Positions 7,065 through 14,767 of a DNA stretch of 36,722 nt are shown piece by piece; the stretch's first letter is position 1, and every line of letters starts with the position of its first letter. Origin of the DNA: Acidobacteriota bacterium (GTDB taxonomy: Bacteria > Acidobacteriota > Vicinamibacteria > Vicinamibacterales > UBA8438); contig VXME01000163.1 in assembly GCA_009861545.1 (NCBI GenBank), positions 1 to 36,722 of the forward strand, in the 5' to 3' direction. The translations under genes and the position numbers were made by a program. A model generated the notes under the pieces. The model did not search any database, had not been told where the DNA came from, and worked only from the letters and a program-made list of their open reading frames with translations.

Positions 7065-7424
7065 TCAGCGGGCCGCGACGCCAAGCTCGCCTGCGACCGT
7101 CTCGAGGCGCTTGTCGAGGGTCCACAGCACGCATCTCTCCAGGAAGGCGGACGCCAGCAGATGCATGTCGATCCAGCCGAGACCGCGCCCGTGAAGGCGT
7201 CGGCTGCGAACGAGTTGCAGGACTTCCTCGTGTTCCGCCACCTCGGCCTGCGGGAGCGCGGCGAGCAGGTGCAGGAAGTGATCGCGATCGGACAGGGAGC
7301 CGCACGCGAGCTCCCCGACGACGAACGGATGACCTAGCACCATGCCTTCGCGCAGCAGCGTGGCGAGCTCGTGGTCCTCGTTGCGCAGGTGGTCTACCCA
7401 GACCGACGTGTCCGCCAGGATCAT
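7065..7424 (-). CDS. vapC: VapC-type PIN-domain ribonuclease toxin
   Basis: This 119-residue PIN-domain protein starts MILADTSVWVDHLR, with the first catalytic Asp at D5. VGELACGS carries the conserved Glu near residue 38, GRGLGWIDMHLLAS gives the third acidic position, and LWTLDKR near the C terminus gives the fourth. VapC toxins are magnesium-dependent RNases that cut tRNA or rRNA. The start codon overlaps the antitoxin stop by four bases (ATGA at 7421-7424), which indicates translational coupling. The length is close to normal for the family and it appears intact. Confidence 0.92.
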   Translation of the reverse strand: MILADTSVWVDHLRNEDHELATLLREGMVLGHPFVVGELACGSLSDRDHFLHLLAALPQAEVAEHEEVLQLVRSRRLHGRGLGWIDMHLLASAFLERCVLWTLDKRLETVAGELGVAAR

Positions 7425-7906
7425 CGTCCGCCCGACGGCGACCGGCGCCGGGAGATGGGACGCAGGTCCTTCTCGCTGCCGCCCAGGGCCGCCAGCCGGC
7501 GGGCGCTCTCTCGCGCTATCAACGCTTGCAGCCCCTGTCGCACGAGGGAAGTCCTCTCGTCGACACCGGTCAGTCGCGCGGCTTGCCGGATCAACTCGTC
7601 ATCGATGTGGATCGTCGTTCCACGATGGTCCGAATCCGCGTCAACGAACTCGCCCCTGGGACACTCCGGGGGCATCGGGGAGACGATGTCGCCGAGGATA
7701 CGGATCTTGTCCCGATCACGGCCGAAGAACAGACCCGGGGACTTCTCCCGGTACGGCGCCAGCCGCGATACCGGCCGGCCGTTCTTGGTGATGACGATCT
7801 CTTCGCCGCTCTCGGCGACCTCGTCCATGAGCTTGAGGCACTTCGCCTTGAACTCGGACGCCTTGATGGTCCGAGTACCGGTCGAACCGCCGGTATCGGT
7901 CTTCAC
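7421..7906 (-). CDS. Fused Phd/YefM-VapB double antitoxin
   Basis: At 161 residues this is about twice the size of a normal antitoxin. Residues about 13-75 are a complete Phd/YefM antitoxin (TIKASEFKAKCLKLMDEV, then EEIVITKNGRPVSRLAPYRE). Residues about 96-150 are a VapB of the kind paired with this VapC (TTIHIDDELIRQAARLTGV, then SARRLAALGGSE). Both antitoxin types are known partners of PIN toxins, and both are normally free-standing. The single open frame with no stop between them argues for a real fusion. The VapB half is next to vapC and probably neutralises it; the Phd half would add a second DNA-binding and dimerisation unit. Confidence 0.85.
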   Translation of the reverse strand: MKTDTGGSTGTRTIKASEFKAKCLKLMDEVAESGEEIVITKNGRPVSRLAPYREKSPGLFFGRDRDKIRILGDIVSPMPPECPRGEFVDADSDHRGTTIHIDDELIRQAARLTGVDERTSLVRQGLQALIARESARRLAALGGSEKDLRPISRRRSPSGGR

Positions 7907-7944
7907 GATTTGCCTCCCGGAAGCGACATTCGTGCCTCTATCTT

Positions 7945-7972
7945 ACCATGGTCGTGACCATGGTCATATGGT
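7945..7972 (-). promoter_or_regulatory. Triple repeat, probable operator of the fused antitoxin-vapC operon
   Basis: ACCATGGTC occurs at 7945-7953 and again at 7957-7965, starting 12 bases apart, and a degenerate third copy CATATGGT follows at 7965-7972. Each unit is itself nearly palindromic around CCATGG. The array lies 39-66 bases upstream of the antitoxin start at 7906, where TA autoregulation sites are expected. Regular spacing close to one helical turn suits cooperative binding of antitoxin dimers. This is inferred from pattern only. Confidence 0.5.
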
Positions 7973-8113
7973 GGCGGGCGAGTCCGTGTGTCGGGCGAAT
8001 GCTCCGGCGGCGGCAGGACGACTTCTGCCTCTGAGCCGGCTGCGGGGTCGGGTTGCCGCTCGCGCCGGGAAATCCGGACGGAAATCGGGCTAGCGGTCCG
8101 GTCGCCGGGCGTG

Positions 8114-8119
8114 TAGAAT
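8114..8119 (+). promoter_or_regulatory. Possible -10 element (TAGAAT) for the DUF1592-DUF1552 operon
   Basis: TAGAAT stands out in very GC-rich surroundings 80 bases upstream of the ATG at 8199. No good -35 hexamer is visible at the right distance. The 7907-8198 gap between the divergent TA operon and this operon holds this element and the TA operator, and nothing else recognisable. Confidence 0.35.
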
Positions 8120-8198
8120 ACCGCCGAGCGCCGTACTCGAAACCCGGAGGCTGGACTCCCGACAGGGGATACCCGAGGCCTCTTTGAAGGACTGAAGG

Positions 8199-10613
8199 AT
8201 GGCCACCATGCGCCGGCTGAAGTTGCGCTCCGCGGTGATCGTTTGCGTGTCTCTGGCGGCGGGCGCCGTCGGTCCGGCAACGGCGGCCGCGCAGAGTGCT
8301 GCGCCCGGCGAGGCCGTATCCGCCGACCAGGCGGTCGTCCAACGCTACTGCGTCACCTGCCACAACGACCGGCTCGAGACCGGCGGCCTTTCGCTGCAGA
8401 ACGTCGACGTCGCGGACGTCGCGGCGCACCGCGACGTGTGGGAGAAGGTGGTGCGGAAGATGCGCGCCGGCGCGATGCCGCCGCGCCCGCGCCCCCGTCC
8501 GGACGACGCCACCTACGCGCGCGTGCTGGCTTCCATCGAGACGGCCCTGGACGCGGCCGCCGAGGCCACGCCCGACCCCGGCCGCACGGCGACGTTCCGC
8601 CGTATGAACCGGACCGAGTACCAGAACGCCGTGCGCGACATGTTGGACCTCGACATCGACGTCACGGCGCTCCTGCCGCGTGACGACTCCGCTTTCGGGT
8701 TCGACAACGTCAACGCCGGCGGGCTGTCGCCGACCCTGATGGAGCGCTACCTAGCGGCGGCGCGGCGGGTCAGCGGGCTGGCGGTGGGGAGCGACCTGCC
8801 GGCGCCGGGCAGCCGCGTGGTGGTCGTGCCCGCGGACCGCACCCAGGAGGATCACGTCGCCGGCCTGCCGTTCGGCACGCGCGGCGGGACCGCGGTCGAT
8901 CACACGTTTCCCGCCGACGGCGAGTACGAGATCCAGGTCCGGCTGCAGCGGAACCGCAACGAGAACGTCGAGGGGCTGACCGAGCCGCACGACGTGGAGA
9001 TCACCCTCGATGGAGACCGGCTCGCCCTGTTCACCATGGAGCCGAGCCGGAACTACGTCATGCAGGCCAACGCCGCGTACTACGCGGACGAGGGCATCGA
9101 CAATCACCTCAATGTGCGCATCCCCGTGCCGGCGGGACCGCACGTGGTGGGTGCGACCTTCATCAAGAAGAACTCGGCGCTCATCGAGACGACCCGGCAG
9201 CCTTACGACGCCCACTTCAATATGGACCGGCATCCCCGGCAGCAACCGGCGGTGCGGTCGGTATCGATCGTCGGTCCCTTCGATCCGACCGGGGTGGGGG
9301 AGACGCCGAGCCGCGAGCGCATCTTCTCGTGCCGTCCCCCGTCCGAGGCCGCCGACGACGAGGCCGAGGAGTGTGCGACCGCGATCATCGCCGGGCTGGC
9401 GCGGCGCGCCTATCGGCGCCCGGTCACGGTCGACGACCTCGATCAGCTCGTCTCCTTCTATCACCGGGGCTATACCGCGGGCGGCTTCGAGACGGGCATC
9501 GAGACGGCGCTGCGCGCGCTGCTCGCGAGCCCCGAGTTCCTGTTCCGCATCGAGCGCGATCCGGCCGGCGTGGCGCCCGGGGCGCCCTACCGGGTCAGCG
9601 ACCTGGAGTTGGCTTCCCGGCTGTCGTTCTTTCTCTGGAGCAGCGTGCCCGACGACGAGTTGCTCGACATGGCGGCGGCCCGCCGGCTGAGCGACCCGGC
9701 CGTGCTCCGGGCGCAGGTGCGGCGCATGCTGGCCGATCCGCGGGCCGAGACGCTGACGACCAACTTCGCCTCGCAGTGGCTGCATTTGCGGAACCTGGAC
9801 GCGGTGCGGCCGGACGCCCGGCTGTTCCCGGACTTCGACGACAACCTGCGGCAGAGCTTCCGCCGCGAAACGGAGCTGCTGTTCCAGAGTGTCCTCGAAG
9901 AGGACCGCAGCGTCGTCGACCTGCTGACGGCGGAGTACACCTTCGTCAACGAGCGGGTGGCGCGCCACTACGGCTTCCCGGGGGTCTACGGTGACCACTT
10001 CCGGCGCGTGGACCTGCCCGCGGGCAGCCCCCGGGCCGGCCTGCTCGGGCACGGCAGCATCCTCACGGTGACCTCGTACGCCACGCGGACGTCCCCGGTG
10101 CTGCGGGGCAAGTGGATTCTCGAGAACCTGCTCGGGACGCCGCCGCCGGCGCCGCCCGCGAACGTGCCGCCGCTCGACGAGACCCGCTCGAACACGCGCA
10201 TCGTCTCGATGCGCGAGCGGATGGAGGCGCATCGCCAGAATCCGCAGTGCGCCGTCTGCCACCGGATCATGGATCCGGCCGGCCTGTCGATGGAGAACTT
10301 CGACGCCATCGGGCGCTGGCGGGACGTCGAGGGCGGTGCGGCCATCGACGCGGCGGGCAACCTGCCGGGCGGCGAGGACTTCGACGGCGTGGCGGGCCTG
10401 CGCGAAGCGGTGCTCGATCGCCCCGAGGTGTTCGTCGGCACCGTGGCGGAGAAGCTGTTGACCTACGCGCTCGGCCGCGGCCTCGACCACGCCGACGCAC
10501 CGGCGCTTCGCGCGATAACCCGAGCGGCGGCGGCCGACGACTATCGGCTGTCGTCGCTCATCCTCGGCATCGTAGAGAGCACGCCCTTCCAGATGAGGAG
10601 ATCCCAGTCATGA
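8199..10613 (+). CDS. DUF1587/DUF1592/DUF1588/DUF1585 c-haem protein (long form)
   Basis: This is an 804-residue exported protein with a signal peptide ending near residue 32 (ATAAAQ) and a CVTCH haem motif at 51-55. Next come a DUF1587 segment (FRRMNRTEYQNAVRDML) and a central beta-rich insert of roughly 150 residues (about 205-350) that looks like a carbohydrate-binding type module. DUF1595, DUF1592 (LSFFLWSSVPDDELL), DUF1588 (LGHGSILTVTSYATRTSPVLRG) and a CAVCH motif leading into DUF1585 follow. Starts at 8199 and 8208 are both served by GAAGGA sites. The stop overlaps the downstream DUF1552 ATG, so the two are translated together. A periplasmic electron-transfer or oxidative role is likely from the haem motifs; the substrate is unknown. 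Confidence 0.93.
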   Translation: MATMRRLKLRSAVIVCVSLAAGAVGPATAAAQSAAPGEAVSADQAVVQRYCVTCHNDRLETGGLSLQNVDVADVAAHRDVWEKVVRKMRAGAMPPRPRPRPDDATYARVLASIETALDAAAEATPDPGRTATFRRMNRTEYQNAVRDMLDLDIDVTALLPRDDSAFGFDNVNAGGLSPTLMERYLAAARRVSGLAVGSDLPAPGSRVVVVPADRTQEDHVAGLPFGTRGGTAVDHTFPADGEYEIQVRLQRNRNENVEGLTEPHDVEITLDGDRLALFTMEPSRNYVMQANAAYYADEGIDNHLNVRIPVPAGPHVVGATFIKKNSALIETTRQPYDAHFNMDRHPRQQPAVRSVSIVGPFDPTGVGETPSRERIFSCRPPSEAADDEAEECATAIIAGLARRAYRRPVTVDDLDQLVSFYHRGYTAGGFETGIETALRALLASPEFLFRIERDPAGVAPGAPYRVSDLELASRLSFFLWSSVPDDELLDMAAARRLSDPAVLRAQVRRMLADPRAETLTTNFASQWLHLRNLDAVRPDARLFPDFDDNLRQSFRRETELLFQSVLEEDRSVVDLLTAEYTFVNERVARHYGFPGVYGDHFRRVDLPAGSPRAGLLGHGSILTVTSYATRTSPVLRGKWILENLLGTPPPAPPANVPPLDETRSNTRIVSMRERMEAHRQNPQCAVCHRIMDPAGLSMENFDAIGRWRDVEGGAAIDAAGNLPGGEDFDGVAGLREAVLDRPEVFVGTVAEKLLTYALGRGLDHADAPALRAITRAAAADDYRLSSLILGIVESTPFQMRRSQS

Positions 10614-11956
10614 TGATCACGAAGACGGCGCTTCCCCGGCGGACGTTCCTGCGCGGCGTCGGGGCCACCCTGGCGCTCCCGTTGCTGGACGCCATGGTTC
10701 CGGCCGCATCCGCGATGGCGAAGACGGCAGCGGCGGCGCCGCGGCGGCTCGGCTACGTCTACATCCCGATGGGGATGAACCCCGTGCCCTGGACGCCGTC
10801 CGAGGTGGGCAAGCTGACGAAGCTCTCGTCCTCGCTGTCGCCGCTGACGCCGCATCTCGACAACGTGAGCATCATCACCAACCTCGAGATCGACAAGGCG
10901 CACATCTCCGGGAACCACGCGTCGGCGAACTCCTCGTTCCTGACTTGCGTGCGGCCGAAGCGCACCGAGGGCAGCGACTACGTCAACGGGACCTCGGTCG
11001 ACCAGATCGCGGCGCGGCACATCGGCCGCGACACCCCGCTGCCGTCGCTGGAGATCGGGACCGACCTGATCGCGCAGGTCGGCAACTGCGACAACGGGTT
11101 CGCCTGCGTCTACATGAACAGCCTCTCGTGGGCGTCGCCGACCGCCCCGAATCCGACCGAGGCCGACCCGCGCGTCGTCTTCGAGCGGCTCTTCGGCGAC
11201 GGCGGCACACCGGCCGAGCGGCAGGCGGAGCTGAAGACCAACCGCAGCATCCTCGACTGGGTGCTCGACGACATGGCCAGCCTGCAGTCGCAGCTCGGCA
11301 CGAGCGACAAGCACCGGGTGAACGAGTATCTCGACACCGTCCGCGAGGTCGAGCGGCGCATCCAGCGCGCCGAGCAGTCGGCCGCCGGCTCGCCGCTGAG
11401 CGACCTGACCCGTCCGACCAGCGTGCCGGAGGTCTGGGAGGATCACGTCAAGCTGATGTACGACCTGCAGGTGCTGGCCCTGCGCGCCGACCTGACCCGC
11501 GTCATCACGTTCCAGATGGCGCGCGAGGCGAGCACGCGGACCTACCCGCAGATCGGCGTGCCGGAGCCGCATCACCCGACGTCGCACCACGTCGACGACC
11601 CGGAGAAGCTCGCCAAGCTGGCGAAGATCAACCAGTATCACGTCTCGCTCTTCGGCTACCTCGTCGAGAAGCTGAAGACGACCGAGGACGGCGACGGGAC
11701 GTTGCTCGACCACACGACGTACCTGCTCGGCAGCGGGCTCGGCAACCCGAACGTGCACGATCACCGCAACCTGCCCATCGTCGTGGCGCGCGGCGCCGGG
11801 TCGAAGATCAAGGGCGGCCGGCACGTCAAGTACGACGAGCTGACGCCGATGGCGAACCTGCACCTGACGCTGCTCGACGACGCCGGCGTGCACCTCGACG
11901 AGTTCGCCGACAGCACGGGCCACCTCGGCGAAGTGGTCGAACCGCTGTCGCTGTAG
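10610..11956 (+). CDS. DUF1552 domain protein, Tat-exported, coupled to DUF1592 protein
   Basis: This is a 448-residue DUF1552 protein. Translation starts at ATG 10610 (or the adjacent ATG 10613) with GAGGAG nine bases upstream, overlapping the stop of the preceding gene (ATGA). The N terminus is a twin-arginine signal (PRRTFLRG at 9-16, then TLALPLLD). The family segments RRLGYVYIPMGMNP, HISGNHASANSSFLT and HDHRNLPIVVARG are present. Tat export implies folding or cofactor loading in the cytoplasm, whereas its partner goes out by Sec and receives haem in the periplasm. An inverted repeat that could end transcription follows at 11987-12021. Function is unknown. Confidence 0.93.
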   Translation: MMITKTALPRRTFLRGVGATLALPLLDAMVPAASAMAKTAAAAPRRLGYVYIPMGMNPVPWTPSEVGKLTKLSSSLSPLTPHLDNVSIITNLEIDKAHISGNHASANSSFLTCVRPKRTEGSDYVNGTSVDQIAARHIGRDTPLPSLEIGTDLIAQVGNCDNGFACVYMNSLSWASPTAPNPTEADPRVVFERLFGDGGTPAERQAELKTNRSILDWVLDDMASLQSQLGTSDKHRVNEYLDTVREVERRIQRAEQSAAGSPLSDLTRPTSVPEVWEDHVKLMYDLQVLALRADLTRVITFQMAREASTRTYPQIGVPEPHHPTSHHVDDPEKLAKLAKINQYHVSLFGYLVEKLKTTEDGDGTLLDHTTYLLGSGLGNPNVHDHRNLPIVVARGAGSKIKGGRHVKYDELTPMANLHLTLLDDAGVHLDEFADSTGHLGEVVEPLSL

Positions 11957-11986
11957 CGAAGCGGACGGCGGGCGATTGCAGTAACC

Positions 11987-12021
11987 GCGGGCTGTCGGCT
12001 TCGTTCAGGCCGGCAGCCCGC
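11987..12021 (+). terminator. Hairpin after the DUF1592-DUF1552 operon
   Basis: Two 13-base arms (11987-11999 and 12009-12021) pair throughout with one G-T wobble around a 9-base loop. Only a short ATTT stretch follows, so it is not a classical T-tract terminator. It lies between the DUF1552 stop and the ankyrin gene's ribosome site and may end or attenuate transcription. Confidence 0.5.
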
Positions 12022-12044
12022 ATCGTATTTGTGAGGAGCTTCCC

Positions 12045-13538
12045 ATGCACCGCTCAATCCTCTCGTCGGCGGCGTTCGCGTTGATTGCGGTTGCGTCGGC
12101 CGGCTTCGGCCCGGCCGAGGCGGCGGAAGCGGCCGACCCCGGGTTGATCGCCGCGATCAACGCGGTCGACGCGGAAGGCGTGCGCGCGGCGTTGGCACGC
12201 GGCGCCGACGCTACCGCTGCGGATCCCGACGGCACGACGCCGCTGCACTGGGCAGTGCATGCCAACGACGGCGCCATCGTCGGTCTCCTGCTCGAAGCAG
12301 GCGCCGATGCAGCGGCAGCCAACCGTTACGGCGTTCGCCCACTGTCTCTGGCCTGCACGAACGGCAACGCGGCCGTCGTGGAGCTGCTGCTCGATGCCGG
12401 GGCCGACGCGAACACGGCGCTGGCAGAGGGCGAGACGCCCTTGATGACGGCGGCTCGGACCGGTGATCTCGACGTCGTCAGGTTGCTGCTCGAGCGCGGC
12501 GCCGACGTCAACGCGGCCGAGTCCTGGCGCGGGCAGACTGCCCTGATGTGGGCGGCGGCCGAGGGGCACGCGCAGTTGATCCCGGCCATGTTGTCGTACG
12601 GGGCGGATGTCTCTGCACGGTCCGCGAAGGGGTGGACCCCGCTGCTGTTCGCGGTGCGGGAAGGGCGCATCGATGTCGTCCAGACGCTGCTGGAAGCGGG
12701 GGTCGACGTCGAGGAGGCGCTTCCCGTCACCCAGGAGACACGCCGCGGCGGCACCAGCGCCGAGCGCGCGGCCACCGGCCTGAACGCGTTCCTGCTGGCG
12801 GCCGCCAACGCGCACTACGAGCTGGCCGGCCTGCTGGTCGACCGGGGCGCCGACGTCAACGTCGCCTCGCGCGGCTGGACCGCGCTGCACCAGGTCTCGT
12901 GGGTGCGCAAGGCGGGCATCGCCGGCAGCAACAACCCGGCGCCCAAGGGTTCCGGCGCCATGACGAGCCTGGATTTCGTGCGCAAGATCGTGGCCGCGGG
13001 CGCCGACGTGAATGCGCGCGTCGCTGTCCGGCCGCCGGCCGGCATCACGCGCCTCAACTTCCTCGGTGGGACGCCGTTTCTGCTCGCGGCGCGTACCGGA
13101 GACGCCGACCTGATGCGGCTGCTTGCCGAGCTGGGTGCGGACCCGCTGCTCCCGAACGAGGACGACACGACACCGCTCATGGTGGCGGCCGGCGTCGGTA
13201 CTTCCGCGCCGGGCGAGGATCCCGGTACCGAGCCGGAGGTGCTCGAAGCGGTCCAGGTGGCGCTGGAGCTCGGCGGCGACCTGAACGCCATGGACGACAA
13301 CGGCGAGACCGCCATGCACGGCGCCGCCTACAAGCACGTACCCAGCGTGGTGGCGCTGCTGTCCGAGGCGGGCGCCAACGTCGACGTCTGGAACCAACCC
13401 AATTCTCAGGGCTGGACGCCGCTCGACATCGCGGCCGGCGTGCACCGCGGCATGAACATCGTGAGCAGCCCGGCGACCGCCGCCGCCGTTCGCGCGGCGA
13501 TGCAAGCGGCGGGCGTGGCCGTTCCTGTCGGGCAGTAG
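12045..13538 (+). CDS. Secreted ankyrin-repeat protein
   Basis: This 497-residue protein has a Sec signal peptide (hydrophobic core at 6-24, cleavage near AEA) and then about ten ankyrin repeats running almost to the end. Typical repeat cores are DGTTPLHWAVHAND, GETPLMTAARTGD and GQTALMWAAAEGH, each followed by a LLLEAGADV-type helix. The repeat pattern is interrupted around residues 225-245 and 285-305 by loops rich in Gly/Ser/Thr. Ankyrin arrays bind proteins, and no enzymatic domain is present. GAGGAG lies 8-9 bases before the ATG. It follows the DUF1592/DUF1552 pair on the same strand behind a hairpin, so co-regulation is possible. The partner is unknown. Confidence 0.9.
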   Translation: MHRSILSSAAFALIAVASAGFGPAEAAEAADPGLIAAINAVDAEGVRAALARGADATAADPDGTTPLHWAVHANDGAIVGLLLEAGADAAAANRYGVRPLSLACTNGNAAVVELLLDAGADANTALAEGETPLMTAARTGDLDVVRLLLERGADVNAAESWRGQTALMWAAAEGHAQLIPAMLSYGADVSARSAKGWTPLLFAVREGRIDVVQTLLEAGVDVEEALPVTQETRRGGTSAERAATGLNAFLLAAANAHYELAGLLVDRGADVNVASRGWTALHQVSWVRKAGIAGSNNPAPKGSGAMTSLDFVRKIVAAGADVNARVAVRPPAGITRLNFLGGTPFLLAARTGDADLMRLLAELGADPLLPNEDDTTPLMVAAGVGTSAPGEDPGTEPEVLEAVQVALELGGDLNAMDDNGETAMHGAAYKHVPSVVALLSEAGANVDVWNQPNSQGWTPLDIAAGVHRGMNIVSSPATAAAVRAAMQAAGVAVPVGQ

Positions 13539-13546
13539 ACCTCCTG

Positions 13547-13574
13547 ACCTGCGCAGGCACCTGCCTGCGCAGGT
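13547..13574. terminator. Hairpin between convergent ankyrin and lipocalin-like genes
   Basis: A perfect 12-base stem (ACCTGCGCAGGC paired with its complement at 13563-13574) closes on a 4-base loop, nine bases after the ankyrin stop. It can serve both converging genes. No T-tract follows on either strand. Confidence 0.6.
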
Positions 13575-13687
13575 TCATGGAGAGCACGGAGGCCGTAGCG
13601 CACCGGCAAACGCGCGGGGCCATCGATGCGCGGACTTCGGAAGCGGGGCATCTGCCCACGGGCGAGCTCGCGGCGACGGCAGACGCC

Positions 13688-14710
13688 TCACCGACGAAGC
13701 AGTCGCTCCCAGCGGATCGCGGTCACGACTTCCCGGCCCTCGTCGTCCGTTCCTACCGGGGGCCGCAACGTGAGATCGGTGTCGGTCAGCTCGTAGTAGC
13801 GCCGAGCGTCCGTGCCGGTCCCCCGCGGATTCGTGCTCCCGGTCAGATGATGGGTCAGATAGCCCTGATCGCGTGGACCGGGGCAGGTGATGCAGCCCGC
13901 CATCTCGCGCACGGAGAACGGTCCGAAGTAGCTCCCGTAGGTCTCGGTCAGCCGGAGCGCCTCGTCGGCGGTGGGCGAGTCTCCGGCGAACGCCGACCGG
14001 CCGGGGCGCACGAGATGTACCGACATGTGTCCCGACGGCGCGTAGAAGATGTAGCCGGTCTCGTACTGGTCGATCTCGACCGGGAACCCGTCGGTGGTGT
14101 GGCGGGCGACCGAATCGATGCGGTACGCGCCGAAGAGCGCCGTGTGCGTGTCGGTTACCTCGGACTGCGGCAGGTCGGGCTGCCGCACCCACGTCACGAG
14201 CGTCTTCGAACCGTCAGCTCCGGCCGGGGGCTGAAGGGTCAGGCGATCCTCGACAAGGGTGTAGAAGCGCCTGTACTCCGACCCGGCGCCGCGCGGGTCG
14301 AGGCTGGCCTCGACGTGGTGCGTGACGGCTCCCTCGACGTCGTCTACCGTGAACGGTCCGAAGTACGACGTGTAGCTCCCGAACTGCGCCAGCGCCTCGT
14401 CGGCGGTCGGCCCGGCTTCCGAGTACGGCACGCGGTCGGGACGCATGATGGTCACGCCCATGTACCCGGAAGCGTCGTAGATGAGGTAGCCGAGACGGTC
14501 TTCGAGCGGCGCCGCAAGAAGCTCGTCGTCGGCGCTGCGGCGCTCTATGCTCGCCAGTGACCACGTACCTACGAGTTGGCGCTGACCCGCGGACAGGGGC
14601 TCGGCCGCGGATGACCCGGGGGCATCGCCGGGACCGGCGGAACCGCCGCACGCCAGTAGCGCGACGACGAATCCGCCGACCACCAGGAGACGCGTGTAAC
14701 GGCTGGCCAT
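13688..14710 (-). CDS. Lipoprotein with two tandem lipocalin-like domains
   Basis: This is a 340-residue protein. The ATG at 14710 is preferred over 14716 because a GAGGGA site is correctly spaced from it. The N terminus is a lipoprotein signal (hydrophobic stretch ending LLACGG, lipidated Cys at about residue 21). Two copies of a lipocalin-like domain follow. The first, about 44-165, has LVGTWSLASIERR, DASGYMGVTIMRPDR and TSYFGPFTVDDVEG. The second, about 190-320, has LFGAYRIDSVARH, APSGHMSVHLVRPGR and GSYFGPFSVREMAG. The repeats clearly arose by internal duplication. The second domain carries an extra CITCPG loop that could form a disulfide. Such barrels bind small hydrophobic ligands; the ligand is unknown. 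Confidence 0.85.
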   Translation of the reverse strand: MASRYTRLLVVGGFVVALLACGGSAGPGDAPGSSAAEPLSAGQRQLVGTWSLASIERRSADDELLAAPLEDRLGYLIYDASGYMGVTIMRPDRVPYSEAGPTADEALAQFGSYTSYFGPFTVDDVEGAVTHHVEASLDPRGAGSEYRRFYTLVEDRLTLQPPAGADGSKTLVTWVRQPDLPQSEVTDTHTALFGAYRIDSVARHTTDGFPVEIDQYETGYIFYAPSGHMSVHLVRPGRSAFAGDSPTADEALRLTETYGSYFGPFSVREMAGCITCPGPRDQGYLTHHLTGSTNPRGTGTDARRYYELTDTDLTLRPPVGTDDEGREVVTAIRWERLLRR

Positions 14711-14733
14711 GCACATCCCTCACGATGCGTGCG

Positions 14734-14760
14734 GCAGGCTGCTCGCTTCCGGCAGCCTGC
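14734..14760 (-). terminator. Hairpin after the cytochrome c gene
   Basis: Nine-base perfect arms (14734-14742 and 14752-14760) flank a 9-base loop, seven bases beyond the stop of the minus-strand cytochrome gene. It separates the propeller/cupin/cytochrome operon from the lipocalin-like gene that follows on the same strand. Confidence 0.45.
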
Positions 14761-14767
14761 GCCGGTT

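Noticed and set aside
8751-10490. 579-codon open frame on the minus strand
   Set aside because: It is antisense to the long DUF1592 protein, with the same shadow composition.
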